This document shows, one piece after another, positions 34,402 to 46,084 of a DNA stretch of 64,000 nt. The first letter of the stretch is position 1; the number at the start of each line of letters is the position of its first letter. The translations under genes and the position numbers were made by a program. The notes beneath the pieces were generated by a model that was not told where the DNA came from, did not search any database, and worked only from the letters and a program-made list of their open reading frames with translations. This DNA comes from Mugil cephalus (lineage: Eukaryota; Chordata; Actinopteri; Mugiliformes; Mugilidae). The DNA lies in the NCBI RefSeq assembly GCF_022458985.1, contig NC_061787.1:22267629-22331628 (forward strand), given 5' to 3'.

Positions 34402-35833
34402 CCGATTCCCCAAGAGCTGAGGAGCTCACCAGGAGCCTGACAGGAATGATAGTGAAGGACCTGCAGCCTCTCTACATTGTGCAAGATAATGGCTTTCAGG
34501 ATTTTGTGAAGACCCTTGACCCGAGGTATAGAACTCCAAGTCGGAAATCTTTAATGGAGGGGAAACTGCCGGCTCTTTATGAAGACTGCTCTTCCAAGGT
34601 TAGAAGGGCATTTAGTGAAGTGGATAATGTTGTACTGAGAATTGGCATGTGGACATCAAGAGCCACAGAAGGTTATTTAACAGTCACATCCCACATTATA
34701 AATGAGCACTGGCAGATGCAAGCATATGTACTCGAAACATGTGCTTTTCCCGGACAAAGCACAGCTGACAATATTTGTTCCCAACTCACAAGAATTGTGG
34801 AAGAATTTGGCATAAAGGACAAGATTGTGGCAGAGGTCACAGATAATGGGGCCAACATGGTTGCTGCTGTGTATCAGGCAGGTTGGGCACATTACCCATG
34901 TTTTGCTCACACCTTAAACTTGGTCATAAAAGACACGCTTAAAGCTGTCCCGGACTTGGTTGAGATCCAAAAGAAAACAAGTGCAATTGTTTCTTTCTTT
35001 CACCAGAGCACCACTGCTACATCCAAGCTCAAATTCAAAAGCAGCAGAAATTTCCTGAGCAAAAACTCAGACCAGATGGAACTCAGTGTTTTACTTTTGG
35101 GAGAGACTGTCCGATCAAAAAGATGCATTTACCCTGGTCTTCTGCCTGCTTGGCAAACGCTCTCTTTCCTTGACTCAGAAAGAATGGTCTGAAATCAGTC
35201 TTTCCCTGAATGCACTAAGACAGTTTGAGGAGGTAACCAGGGAAATATCAGCTGGAAAACATGTTTCCATTTCAAAAGTCATACCCCTGGTGTCACTGCT
35301 TCAAAGAACCCTATCTGCGTCTGAGCGAGAAAGCAGCAAGCTAGCTGCTGAGCTGTCGGCTCAAAGTCACCGCCGTTTCAGGACCATGGAAACATTTTAC
35401 GGTCTTGCCGTCAGCAGTTATTTGGACATCGGGTTCAAAAACATGGGGTTCCGTGACTCATCAAATGTTGAGCCTGTAAAGGCTCGACTTGTCACAGAGA
35501 TGCAGTCAATGAGTCGGACCTCAGCACCTCCTTCAACTGCCACCAGCTCTGCCCCAGTTCCTGCAACTTCTACATCTGCAGCAAAAGCTGGGATTTGGGC
35601 AGAATTTAACTCGGAAGTCCGTTTGTCTCAGCACCATTGGAGAGCTGTCACTGATGCACTAATTGAAATGCGCAGATACACAGAAGAAAGGCCTATTCCA
35701 TTTAGGGGTTGCTGCAACCTCAGTGCCGGCTGAGAAGCTTTTTTCAAAGGCAGGACAGCTACTGAGCATCAGGGGACGTGCACTGAAACCCAAAAATGTG
35801 AACATGATACTTTTCTTAAATAAAAACCTCTAG
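34402..35833 (+). pseudogene. hAT-superfamily transposase (ZBED-like), degenerate
   Basis: Coding sequence begins after a splice-acceptor-like 'atttcccttag' at about 34392-34402, so an upstream exon with the BED zinc finger is expected but not seen. Motifs are LDPRYRTPSRKSL, VVLRIGMWTSRATEGYLTVT, EVTDNGANMV (catalytic Asp context), YPCFAHTLNLVIKD (CxxH) and, after a short deletion and frameshift near 35075-35090, ERLSDQKDAFTLV, FEEVTREISAGKHVSISKV. The hATC dimerisation end (ATSVPAEKLFSKAGQLLSIR) is at about 35715-35833. Sequence between MRRYTEERPI and ATSVPAE, where the family has the catalytic-Glu/WW segment, is deleted. This was a cut-and-paste transposase; the copy is dead. Confidence 0.9.
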
Positions 35834-36737
35834 TCCTTTGTTCTTGACATAGACATATTCTTTCTTTCTTTATTTTTCACTTATTGTTTTTATTTTGTTT
35901 AAAGCAAGAAGTGCACTGAAGGGAAGAAATTCCTTATTCTTTGTATTATTTTCTTGTATTGTTCGACTTGAAAAAAAGAACAAGTTTGAAACAGTTTACA
36001 ATATTTGTTGTGGTGTGTTAATTTTTCTGTATTGTGGTTTGTCAGCTCTCTAACCTTAGAAGATTGTTTTAATTTGCTTTAAGTTATATTTTTTTATAGT
36101 CTTTATTTAAGAAAAACATAGAGAAGTGCACTGAAGGGAAGAAATTCCTTATTTTTTGTATTATTTTATTGTATTGTTCGACTCGAAAAACAGAATAAGT
36201 TTGAAACTGTTTACAGTATTTGTTGTGGTGTGTTAATTTTGTTGTATTGTGGTTTGTCAGCCCTCTACCTCAGGAGATTTTGTTTTAAGTTGTGTTGAGT
36301 GATATTTTTTTTACACAAAATTGCACTGAAAGGAAGAAAATTCCTTATTTTTTATTGTTTTTCGTAAGAACTCTATTTGAAAAAAGAAACAAAGAAAGAA
36401 AGAACTAGAAAATATGTCTAGTGAGGGGAAATTTTTATTTTATTTTTGTATTGTGGTTTCTCCTTTTCTACCTCAAAAAGGATTTATTTTCCTAATGTTA
36501 AGGGAAACTTTGTTTTGTTACTGTTCCATTGTTTCTAAACAAAAATGTTGATTGTGATAATAAAGTATTTTGTTGTCACGTACAATGTTTGGTGAAATTC
36601 TATCCTAGGTGTTTTGGATCCTTTGGATCTATGAAAGTTAAATAAGAAAAAAATATCGGTATCGATACCGGCGATACTGGCCTTGTATATACTTGGTATC
36701 GGATCGATACCGAAATTACCGGTATTGCCCACCTCTA
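35834..36737 (+). mobile_element. hAT 3' noncoding end with internal repeats and right terminus
   Basis: A block with 'gcactgaagggaagaaattc' and 'ttattttttgtattatttt' occurs three times, starting near 35911, 36126 and 36323. The element ends in a palindromic 'ggtatcgataccg' region and 'ggtattgcccacctcta', a right terminus typical of fish hAT elements. No matching left end was found upstream of the transposase. Confidence 0.7.
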
Positions 36738-38089
36738 GTATGCAGTGATTTGTCCTAGTGACACTCAGCAGGATTTTGATCCTAGCCAGTCGCTGCATGA
36801 GAATGCCGTTTAAAAGTGGGCGGCAAACACCGCCTCTTGCTTGCCAGAGGCTGGGTTACGGCACGTACCGGCGTTTTCCACTTCCGCTTCTGTATGGCGA
36901 CAAAAGCTCGCTTGGGTGTCGCTGCTGGCTCCATGCTGCTCACCGCTCCTTATGCCATTCGCTGATCACTGCTGGTAGGTGCGCCGCCTTCATGTGTCCT
37001 CAGTTGTGGCGTCGCACGTATATCAACCTGTGTTTGTTTACAGGTGGCTCTCGTGTAGCATCACTCGCTCCGCTTCATGCTGTGCTGTCCTGGACTGTTT
37101 GACTGGTATGTAGTGCAGTGGCTTAAGGTTCCTCCTCCAGCCATTGTATGTTTCTCATGTTTATATTTACTTAATATTGCAGGGTAACTGTACCCTAGCA
37201 GTGGCGTACTGCCGGTAACCCTGTAAGAAACTACTGCTGCTTTGCGTCGTCCTCATCTGATTTGCCTCCAGCGGTGCTCGGTGGTGCTCTGTGTCGCTCG
37301 AGCAAAGCACCCTGCCTGGTTTCGCTTTTCCTTGCGTCCTTGCGCCCGTGATAAGGCCGTGGGCACCGGGTTGCCTTGCCTGACGCGGACTGTCTTAATT
37401 GGTTCAAGCTACATTTTTTTGTGTGCGCATGTGTAGGTGTGAGAAAACAATGTGGTGATTTAACTTTTTCGTTCCTTTGTTATTCGTGTATGTTTGTTGA
37501 TTAGCATTGTCATTACTTCCTTTGGTAATAGTTGTGATTAATGTGTGTTTATTTAGGTTGATTGATTTTGTATTTCCTTTGATTCTGCAGATTTTGATTG
37601 ATGACATTATCTGCTAGTGTTGTACTTTTTTTGTTTAAATGTATTTTCTTGTTTAAATACTTTCAACTCGTTGCTCTCTGATTTCCCCCGCCACCCATCC
37701 AGGTGCTGAGTCTAGCGGATTGATGTCCCGGTGGTGGTGTCCCTCTTGTGTTGTGTTTTGCTCCCCTTTTAGTTGTTTCCTGCATGGCATTCCTGGGATT
37801 CCCCTTTTTGTTGCACCATCTGGCACCGTGAGTCTCAGCCCTGATTGGTTGCCCCTTGATTGTCATATAGTCAGTGACATTTTATGTATATATATTTTAG
37901 AACAAAACTAATTCATTAAACTTTGTACTCTTTTGTATTTTGGAAATAAGTCTCTGTCTCATTTGCTAATGGACCTAAGTGCCCTTCTGTCTTTTTTGGG
38001 GGGGCTTATTATAAATAACATATTTCCCTGGGTGAAGTTCCCAGGGTGGCATTTTCTGGCACAAGTGAAATCTCTTACACTGCCCTAGC
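36738..38089. other. unassigned sequence with a GC-richer core
   Basis: 36760-37430 is clearly richer in G+C and CpG than its surroundings and has open frames on the forward strand (36758-37102, 37242-37436), but no motif was recognised. It could be a decayed promoter or first exon. I see no conserved splice or coding pattern that settles it. Confidence 0.35.
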
Positions 38090-38345
38090 CCATGTTACGC
38101 CTCGAGCTGCCACATCTTGTTAGCCCTGACCCCTCATGTGTGTATATATAGCCCTGCTTTCCCTGTGTTCCTTGTCGCGTCAATGTTATCCCCATGTCTC
38201 CATGTTCCTTGTTACCATGCCATATCAAGTCATGTATTTCCTGCCTTGCGCAGTGATTATTTATTTATTTATTTTTTTGTTGTTGAACTTCATGCCTCAT
38301 CAGTCCTGCATTTGGGTCCTCACCACAACCTCCAACACCTGACAC
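38090..38345 (+). repeat. dispersed repeat family R, copy 2
   Basis: It contains 'gtgtatatatagccctgctt' followed by 'tccctgtgttccttgtcgcg', and ends 'tgcatttgggtcctcacc'. Its right edge abuts the truncated integrase of the BEL element. Confidence 0.6.
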
Positions 38346-38709
38346 CTCTTTAAGGGCTCTTTGCATCAAAAGTTCAGAAAACTTGTCATTACTCAGCAGG
38401 ATGGATGGGTGTTTCTGGGAATAAGGCCAGTTTGCCTCCTGCAATCTGCCTCCCACACACAGCAGTCCAAACTCATCCAAAAACGGCCTCTGTGTAAGGA
38501 TTTTTGATTCTGTCCAAACTTGTACCTGTTAACAAGTGGTCCACTTCCTTTGGAAAGCTGACATGTTGAGTCTGCATGATCCAGTAATTCCGTTTACTGT
38601 ATCTCTTCTGTACACAGCACTTCATTGTGATTCTCTCTCTGGTCTGTGCGTTATAAACAAAACCCTGTATCCAAGCTGTTATAAATGATTTACTGAGTTC
38701 ACTATGCAT
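38346..38709 (-). pseudogene. BEL/Pao integrase N-terminal fragment
   Basis: In one frame there is SFITAWIQGFVYNAQTRER; the next gives LDRIKNPYTEAVFG and MDEFGLLCVGGRLQEANWPY followed by SQKHPSILLSNDKFSELL. This is the region just before the HHCC finger in Pao integrases (DEnGLLRVGGRL..a.lpy..KHPilLp pattern). The catalytic core is absent because the fragment meets the dispersed repeat at 38345. Confidence 0.8.
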
Positions 38710-39310
38710 CTTTCAGCCACTCCGGCCCATGCCACCACAGATAATCCTCCTTGAGATCCTGCACACTCGTTCCTCTTGTTCCACAGTCTCCTGGGTTCTC
38801 CTTTCCAGCACAATTATTCCAGTTTCCAGGTACAGTGAAACTCTGAATCTCACTAACTCTGTTCGCCACAAATTGTTTCCACTGTTTAGAGTTGCTCTGA
38901 ATCTAATGGAAAGTTATTGTAGAATCAGTCCAAAAAATATACATAATTTTCTCCAACATTTAGGTTGGTCATAATGAATTTTCCATGTCTGGCTCTAATT
39001 AATTCCAATCTGGGAAGCGTTGCTTTAGTTTTTAGAAGCAATTTAAGTTGTTGCGTTTGTCCATCTAAGCACTGTAAGTATGCTGCAGCTCAGTAAGCCC
39101 TTTCACTGGCATCTGTGAATACAAATTTCACGTACCTCGGTTGAATGCGCATCCCACCCATCACTGAGTTCAACATCATGTCAAATGATGGCAATGTTTC
39201 TCAAATCTGGGATTTCTGAACACCATTTATGCCATTTCTCCACCAGATCATCAGGAAGATCTTGGTCCCAAGCAATTACCCTCTCCCCCATCTCCTGGAA
39301 AATATATTTA

Positions 39311-40904
39311 AATTTATCCATGAAACCAGATGAAACTAATCCGCTGGTTAAACTCCAAGCATGCCTTAAAGACATAAAGGCTTGGATGACCTGTAATTTT
39401 CTACTTTTAAACTCAGACAAAACTGAAGTTATCATATTTGGCTCTAAACATGTCAGAGATTCATTATCTAATCACCTGCTTTTGTTGGATGGCATTACCT
39501 TGGCCTCCAGTACTATGGTGAAAAACATTGGTGTTATATTTGACCAGGATATGTCCTTTAATTCTCACATAAAGCAGGTGACCAGGACTGCTTTCTTTCA
39601 CCTTCGTAATATCATCAAAATTAGGAGCATCCTTTCTCAGAGTGATGCAATGTAGTTCATGCATTTGTGTCTTCCAGGCTGGATTATTGTAACTCGTTAC
39701 TGTCTGGCTGTCCAAGCAGCTCTTTAAAAAGCCTCCAATTGATTTAAAACGCTGCAGCAAGAGCACTGACAGGAATTAGCAAGAGAGATCATATTACTCC
39801 AGTATTAGCTTCTCTTCATTGGCTCCCTTTAAAATCTAGAATTGAATTTAAAATCCTCCTCCTTACATACAAGGCCCTGAAAGGCCTAGCTCCATCATAT
39901 ATGAAAGACCTCATAGTACCATACTGTCCCAACAGATCACTACGATCTCTAAGTGCAGGTCTGCTTGTGGTTCCTAGAGTTTCTAAAAGTTGAATGGGAG
40001 GTAGAGCCTTCAGCTATCAGGCCCCTCTCCTATGGAACCAGCTCCCAGTTTGGGTTCGGGAGGCAGACACAGTCTCTACGTTTAAGGTCAGGCTTAAGAC
40101 TTTCCTTTTTGAAAAAGCTTATAGCTAGGGCTGGACTTAACCATCCCTTAGTTATGCTGCTTTAGGCCTAGGCTGCAGGGGGACGATGCACTGAGGACAT
40201 GTCCTCTCCTGTTTCTTCTCTGGCTCCTGTCCTCTAATATCTTATCATTTTATTTTCTATCTCTTATAATTTACTAACCACTGTGTCTTACTCTCTCCCC
40301 TCCGCTCCCCTCCCCCTCCATCATCTTGTGAGGGTCTCTGGTCTGTAGTGCTGAATATCTGACCTGTGGAGTTCTAAGCTACATCTGCTGCCGTGGCCTT
40401 ATCAACCAGCCCAGTCTATATGGTCTGGAGTGCTGTGTATCAGACCTGTGGAGCTCCATAAACTGCATCTGCCCCAGTCATCATGGCCTCCTCCAGTTGT
40501 CCACTCCTACCTAGATGAACAATTCACCAACCTGCCCATGATTCCTGTTATACTCACAAACTGTCACAGATCATCAGCTATGTGTTATATTACTAGACCC
40601 TACATGTTTCCTTTCACTTGATGTATGTACCTATGACAGAAGTTTGTTTATCTTGTTTCTCCTGCTCTTCTTTTCTCTCTATCTTCTCTGTTTCTACCCG
40701 GCTGGCCTTCGGCAGATGGGTCCCTCCATATGAGCTGGGTTCTGCTCAAGGTTTCTTCCTGTTAAAAGGGAGTTTTTCCTTGCCACCGTCGCCCTCAGGC
40801 ATGCTCTGGAGGTTGCAGGCTCGTTTTTGTGAAGCGTCTTGAGACGATTTGTATTGTTATTGGCGCTATATAAATAAAACTGAATTGAACTGAATTGAAT
40901 TGAA
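39311..40904 (+). mobile_element. L2 (Maui-like) LINE, 5'-truncated copy
   Basis: It starts at the codons just after the YADD box of the L2 RT and is nearly identical to 22890-24340. The 3'UTR is complete, with 'ggcgctatataaataaaac' and a TGAATTGAA tail to 40904. The coding part is broken at about 39648 (a deletion in 'gatgcaatgtagttc') and at a tga near 39991. It is inserted, in opposite orientation, into the BEL element. The high similarity to the other copy suggests recent activity of this L2 family. Confidence 0.92.
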
Positions 40905-41069
40905 AAGACACTTGACTCGAATGATATACGGAGACAACCGATAGGATCAAAGATGAGCACAGCAGCCTCAAGCACACCTCGCTTTGTGTCCCTTTTATCC
41001 TGCAGATATTAAATTATTTAGTCTCTAGCACAAATTCAGCAGTGTCAGTTTTCCATGATGTTGCCATTA

Positions 41070-41362
41070 CACTTTTGTAGGTTACAGAGCCAAATGTGTG
41101 TAACTTTATAACTTCTGTTCCCACAATTGGCAGACCCAGAGTCCTGGAGATGTCCTCTCGAATGAAACTGCATTTCTACTTCCACGTTTTGCCAATTGAC
41201 TTTGTTTAGGTGCATTTATCCACACTGTAGCAGTTTGTTATAATACAGTATTGCCTTCAGAATTACTTATTACGGGGAAACTGACTCTACGGTATCTGAG
41301 GGTGTGGATTTGTTAATGTTATTGTGCAAGTTTTGATTTTTGCATGCAAACAGTTTTATAAT
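41070..41362. repeat. direct duplication within BEL, copy 1
   Basis: It matches 42578-42880 over about 300 bp (sharing for example 'ggttacagagccaaatgtgt' and 'ggtatctgagggtgtggat'), in the same orientation. It lies where RT C-terminal/RNase H sequence is expected. Confidence 0.9.
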
Positions 41363-41413
41363 GTCTTTAGAACCTTGAGTGGATTAGGATCTTTAAATTC
41401 CACTTGTTCCATT

Positions 41414-41816
41414 TCATGTTCCTGTTTCTACAGTTTGCGACACAGGTGAGTTGGTGTTCCACTTGCATAATTTCATGTTTGCACTTGACAAGATTTCTTT
41501 GGCTCTCTGAGATAATTTCAGGACTTTGTCACCACTCTCTGCTCCAGTAATAAAATTATTCACATATAAACACTCATCCAATGTCTTTACTTCATCTGAA
41601 TAGATGTGTGCATATTTTTTTGAAGTGATGTTTAATCGTTGCTGCCAACAAGAAGGGACCAGCAGATGCGCCAAATGGCACACGCGTCTTTCTCATAATC
41701 ACTACCTTTAAGTCATCAAAGGGGATTCTCTCTTTTAGCCATAAAAGGCGCAGCACATCTCTGTCCTTCTCATTTGCACTAATTTGCAAGAATCGATTAC
41801 TAATGTCGGCCATCAT
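41414..41816 (-). pseudogene. BEL/Pao reverse transcriptase fragment
   Basis: MADISNRFLQISANEKDRDV corresponds to the ADIEKMFLQI block carrying the first catalytic Asp. It is followed by MRKTRVPFGASAGPFLLAAT, and in the next frame DECLYVNNFITGAESGDKVL, where the family has YVDDFL. Both catalytic Asp positions are Asn here, so the enzyme is dead. The part ends with KEILSSANMKLCKWNTNS, the usual Pao 'KLrKWnSN' block. Confidence 0.85.
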
Positions 41817-42577
41817 TGCAACTCTGTGCTGTCACAGTTTAATCAGGATCCAAATTTGGTCCAGTTGATAAACATTCATTTAGCGAGGGACTTTCCTTTT
41901 CATGAGAAGAAGCATCAAACACTATTCGTAGCTTAGTAGCTCTACTTTTTTGATCACTGGATGATGTGGCAGATAATATACTAAATTCTCTGTATCAGCA
42001 ATAACTTCAACAATTCCCTCAGACAAATACTCTTGGAAAACTAGATTATATTGATCATACAGTTGCATGTTCTTCTGAAATCTTATAGCAAGACTGTTCA
42101 GTCAATTCAGTGCAGTGCAATAATAAGTAGCCAGTTTCACATCTTCTTTCCAAGGCAAACAAACTTCATATCTACCTTGGTGATACTTCACCGACTGTTG
42201 AATTTCCAAACTGTCTCCAGGCTCCATTTAGTTTCCATATGAATCCCCAGTGACTCCGTCTCCCATAAGCTGCGCAGCATTCATAACAGGGATGGACACA
42301 ACACCTTGAATCACCCAGCCAAACTTATTTTCTACGGCCACCAGTGTAAAGTCTCTCTGTGCGTCCAAACAGCAAGTCCAGACATTCCTTTTTCATTCAA
42401 GACATTCCAGGGTGTCAGCAACCTGCACACCCTTGTCTTCCAGAGACCGTCTTAATATTTCATCTGCCATTTGTATTCTTGAAGAGCACACAGTTGGCAT
42501 TTTCAATAACTCCACATCCACAGCTTCATTAGTTTTTAAGTTTTTCAGAATTGCCTTGACCTTCTTTGCCATTACTC

Positions 42578-42880
42578 TTTTGTGGGTTACAGAGCCAAAT
42601 GTGTGTAACTTTATAACTTTTGTTCCCACAATTGGCAGACCCAGAGTCCTGGAGATGTCCTCTCAAATGAAACTGCATTGGCTTCCCCCATTTGGTAGAC
42701 ATTTTGCCAGTTGACTTTGTTTAGGTGCATTTATCCACACTGTAGCAGTTTGAAATAATACAGTGTTGCCTTCAGAATTACTTATTACAGGGAAACTGAC
42801 TCTACGGTATCTGAGGGTGTGGATTTGTTAATGTTATTGTCATGTGCAAGTTTTGATTGTTGCATGCAAACAGTTTTATG
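42578..42880. repeat. direct duplication within BEL, copy 2
   Basis: This copy sits in the position expected for the protease region. On the reverse strand the linked frame 42393-42629 reads KLHTFGSVTHKRVM and LLKMPTVCSSRIQMADEIL, resembling the region after the Pao protease. Confidence 0.85.
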
Positions 42881-42912
42881 TCTTTTGCCCCATGTGTCAC
42901 ATTCAATTCAAT

Positions 42913-43490
42913 TCAATTCACACATTCAGTGCCTTGCGCCTTACGCGCAAGTTGTCTGGGCCCAAGACATATGAAACATCTGCCAAATTGTTTTAATTTA
43001 TCTCTTCTGATATCAACAATGAAATTGCTGCAGTTGGACGATTTATGATCACCCCTCCCACAAAATAAACAGTTACAGTTATCATTTGGACTCCATGTGT
43101 GGAAAGCTGCAGCCAAAGCCATGGTGCCTGTGAATGGTCTTGTTTTGCACTACTTCTCACGCCCAGCATTTCTTTCCTCAGGCTGGTATCCTTCTCTTTC
43201 AGGAACTCCATCAACTCCTTTGCTTTGAGCACATTGTCAGCTTCTTGTCAGGTGAACTCAAGGGCAATTTCCTCAGGAATCATTTTTAACAATATGGGGC
43301 ATAAAAGACTTCCATAAGTATCGGATACAACACCCATGGCATCAAGACAGCACACTTGTACTTCACAGTCATCATACAATTTACATAAAGACGCTACATC
43401 AGTGATCCTTTTTACTGGAGCCATGTTTAGTAACTTACTCATGTGTGCATTTACCACCAGGTCCTTGTGGACAAATTGTCCTTTCATCAT
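42913..43490 (-). pseudogene. BEL/Pao gag-like region with zinc knuckle
   Basis: The fragments contain MAPVKRITDVASLCKLYDD and GSLLCPILLKMIPEEIALEF, which resemble the DUF1759-type capsid-like region of Pao elements. They are followed by AKELMEFLKEKDTSLRKEML, then CLFCGRGDHKSSNC, a CCHC zinc knuckle, with a second Cys-rich motif FGRCFICLG. Frame breaks separate the pieces. An (ATTCA)n run lies at 42900-42920, just downstream in the reading direction. Confidence 0.75.
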
Positions 43491-43500
43491 AATTGTTTTG

Positions 43501-45114
43501 AATCAGGTTCAGACTGGAGCCACACAAACCACCAGGACACACAAGTTGCCTTGCCTTAATGTTTGTTTATTTGTTTAATGTATAATAATAATAATAAAGT
43601 AATTCATGCCTGATAATTACTTAAATATCATTAAAGTAAAATACAATCAATCTTCACAAGTTCATTATCCATAAACACATCAACCCAAATGATTATCATT
43701 AAACTAAGCCATATTAAAATACTAAGCCTTGGACTTAAACACCTTAATGCATTGAAATAAGTTTAGATTTACTTACAAGGAAATGAAGTCAAACACGCGT
43801 GGCACCACCAGCACACACACAGAGTCTGGAGACAAAGGAAAAGGTGGAAAACCTCAACTGGGCCTCTATTTGTAAAGTGGGAGGAACAGTGGGAGGTGCT
43901 TGCATCTCCACCCTACTTGGTTCTCCTGCAGACAGGAGTGCTCTGTCTTGGAGTTTGTGACAATAATTATCACCAGATTATGCAAGGCCTGCTCCTGTGC
44001 TCGCAGCGTTACCTATAAAAAATGACTTCAAGTAACTAAATTTGTCTATTTTACTCAAATCTTCATTACCAGGCTGTTTGATATTGATCCCAAAACCCTT
44101 ACCACTCACTTATTCTCACTTAACTTGGCATGACTAGTTTGGGGAGTTTGACTGTTTCTTTGTGTTGGAATTATTGTACATAAGTTATCCCATATTTACT
44201 CTGAGTGTTTATGTATCTATTAGTCTCCTAGTATGCCAATGTGCAACAGTATATGTCTGTAGAGTTGCTTTGCAGGAAGGAGAAGTAGGGGGACCCGATT
44301 TCTGCTGAGTCGTCCCAGAGACGCGATTTCTACTGAGTCATCCCAGGGTCATCAGCGACATGCAGAAAGTGCGGTTTCGCCGCAGAAATACGGCTGAAGA
44401 CGGAGCATACAGTCCTGAGGACAAGGTCGAAGCAATTAAACGTGTACCAAGAAGAAGATAGTGCTTGTATCGTTTGAGAAGTTGCAGCTATGTGCTCCCC
44501 TCCCCATTAGCGCTGCAACTTCTGTTGTAACCAGGGACCTCCCTAAGGAAATAAAGAGAGGGTACGGCGAGGTACGCTTCAGAGCGGTTGGAGATTGTTA
44601 CTGAACGTATCTCTGTCCGTTCTCCTCGCGAGTAAAAACTAACACTTGTCTTTCTCTTCTTTGTGCAATGTTTATGAATGTTTTGGGTTGTTGAACCTGA
44701 CACTTTGTCTGGAAGTAGTTGCGTTACTTGACTCTCCATTCACGTGCATTGCGCATCTGATTCTTTTCTTCCATGCTCTTATGCCATCCATATACTCAAT
44801 AGCATGTATTTATTTCTTCATCCAAATCATTTTCATAAGTTGTTGCTTTAATGCCTCTGTCATATTCAGTTAAACTTTGTTCCTTACTGATCAACTCCCA
44901 CTGTGCAAAGAGATGTCTAAATGACGTCCTTTCCAAGTCATTTTTGCACATCTAATTCGGGTCACCTGAAGGTGCAGACTGTTACTCTAGACGACGCCTT
45001 TTTTTGACGTCTACTGAACATCCATTCATAACTTCTACAGTACGTCCTTATAGGGGCTACTTGTAGTCCAAATGTGGTCTTTGTGGACGTCTTTTCTTTT
45101 AGACATTGTTTTTA
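43501..45114. other. unassigned sequence, possible solo LTR within
   Basis: A (TAA)n run lies at 43583-43598. The stretch at about 44280-44705 has LTR-like features (an 'aataaagaga' block followed by 'cgagtaaaaactaacacttg') but no duplicate was found in the window to prove it. The 5' LTR of the BEL element could also lie near 43800, but no second copy exists here. Confidence 0.35.
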
Positions 45115-45330
45115 TACTACTGCTCTTAGACTTTAATGATCCAGGGAAAATACTTTGTCACCGTAGTTTTGTTGCATATAAAAGTAAACACAAGAAAGAT
45201 AAAATAAAATGAGATTAGATTATAGTAAAATAAAAAGTGTAATCAAAAAATATACAGAATAAGCATTATGAAAAAAATATGTAAAAGTAGTTGGCAAAAC
45301 ACTGTCCCATATGGTTGTTTGGTCAGTTAT
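45115..45330 (-). repeat. inverted copy of the element tail at 31200-31395
   Basis: Its reverse complement matches the last 200 bp of the element inside the L1: 'ggacagtgttttgccaac', 'tttttacttt..tctcatttta' and 'ctacggtgacaaagta'. It confirms that the tail belongs to a dispersed family. Confidence 0.85.
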
Positions 45331-46084
45331 ATTGCGGCGTGGATTGTGTCATCGCATTGGTGTTTCCTTCTTGTTGTCCGCCCAAGGATGTAAACGCCAA
45401 CAGGGTGTGTCCGCACCCAGTGTCTAAAGGGAAACACCCCCCACTCCGAGTGACGTCACACACCCACTTGAAGGTGATTCCCTCATCAGACAGGCAATAA
45501 ACTCAACAGCTGTTCAGAACCGACTTAATGCCGAGGAACTCAAGGGAGGTGTGGGATCCTTCCGTTTTCTCTGTGGAAAGGGGACCGCTGAGATCAGTGA
45601 ATGCAGATGCAAGTGCCTTTTATCTGCGTTGAAAACATCATCTATGCTGGGGACTGGTATCACGTGATGAAATCTTGTCCGACTCGTTTCACATATGATG
45701 CATTTCTTCTTCTATGTTTAAATGGCCTCCTTCTTTGTGTGTGTGTGTTTTTTTTTTTTGCTTTTCTTTCATTTACCATCAAATTCTCAATGAATTAATC
45801 CCTCTTTTAATGCATTTTCATAATTTTTGATGATTTTTGACATTTTCCATCATTTATGGTTCGTACTTGTATGCTGCAGTGCTGCTAGGCTCCAACACAG
45901 TTGTTCTTCTCTTATATGCCTTATTCCATGGAGAAGTAAGCATTTAACATGTCATTAGGTGCTTTTATGTATTGCCTATATGTATTTGATATATGAAGTA
46001 TGGTAAAGTATTTAATGTTCCACTTCAACCGCTGTGACACATATGACGTATATGGGGATGGCAGACATTGCTGCACACAAATGC
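45331..46084. other. unassigned sequence
   Basis: Nothing was recognised. There is a GT/T-rich run near 45738-45759. Confidence 0.4.

Larger units (their letters stand above)
38346..43500 (-). pseudogene. BEL/Pao LTR retrotransposon, decayed, with L2 insertion
   Basis: Read right to left, the order is gag-like region (43490-42913), aspartic-protease region (about 42885-42393), RT (41816-41414), a duplicated protease-region segment (41362-41070), the block AAVLIFDPIGCLRIS (about 40970-40905), an L2 insertion (40904-39311), the RNase H side (FQEMGERVIAWDQDLPDDLV, about 39310-39230) and the integrase zinc-binding part (38709-38350). The integrase core is missing because the element stops at 38346. 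No LTR pair was recognised. The gene order and RT motif identify BEL/Pao. Confidence 0.85.

Noticed and set aside
42900..42922. ATTCA run as the tail of another L2
   Set aside because: The run is short and no L2 3'UTR sequence adjoins it. It is kept only as a low-complexity patch.
45115..45330. Possible terminal inverted repeat partner of 31200-31395
   Set aside because: The 14-kb distance, the different flanks and the LINE-type tail fit two dispersed copies better than the ends of one element.
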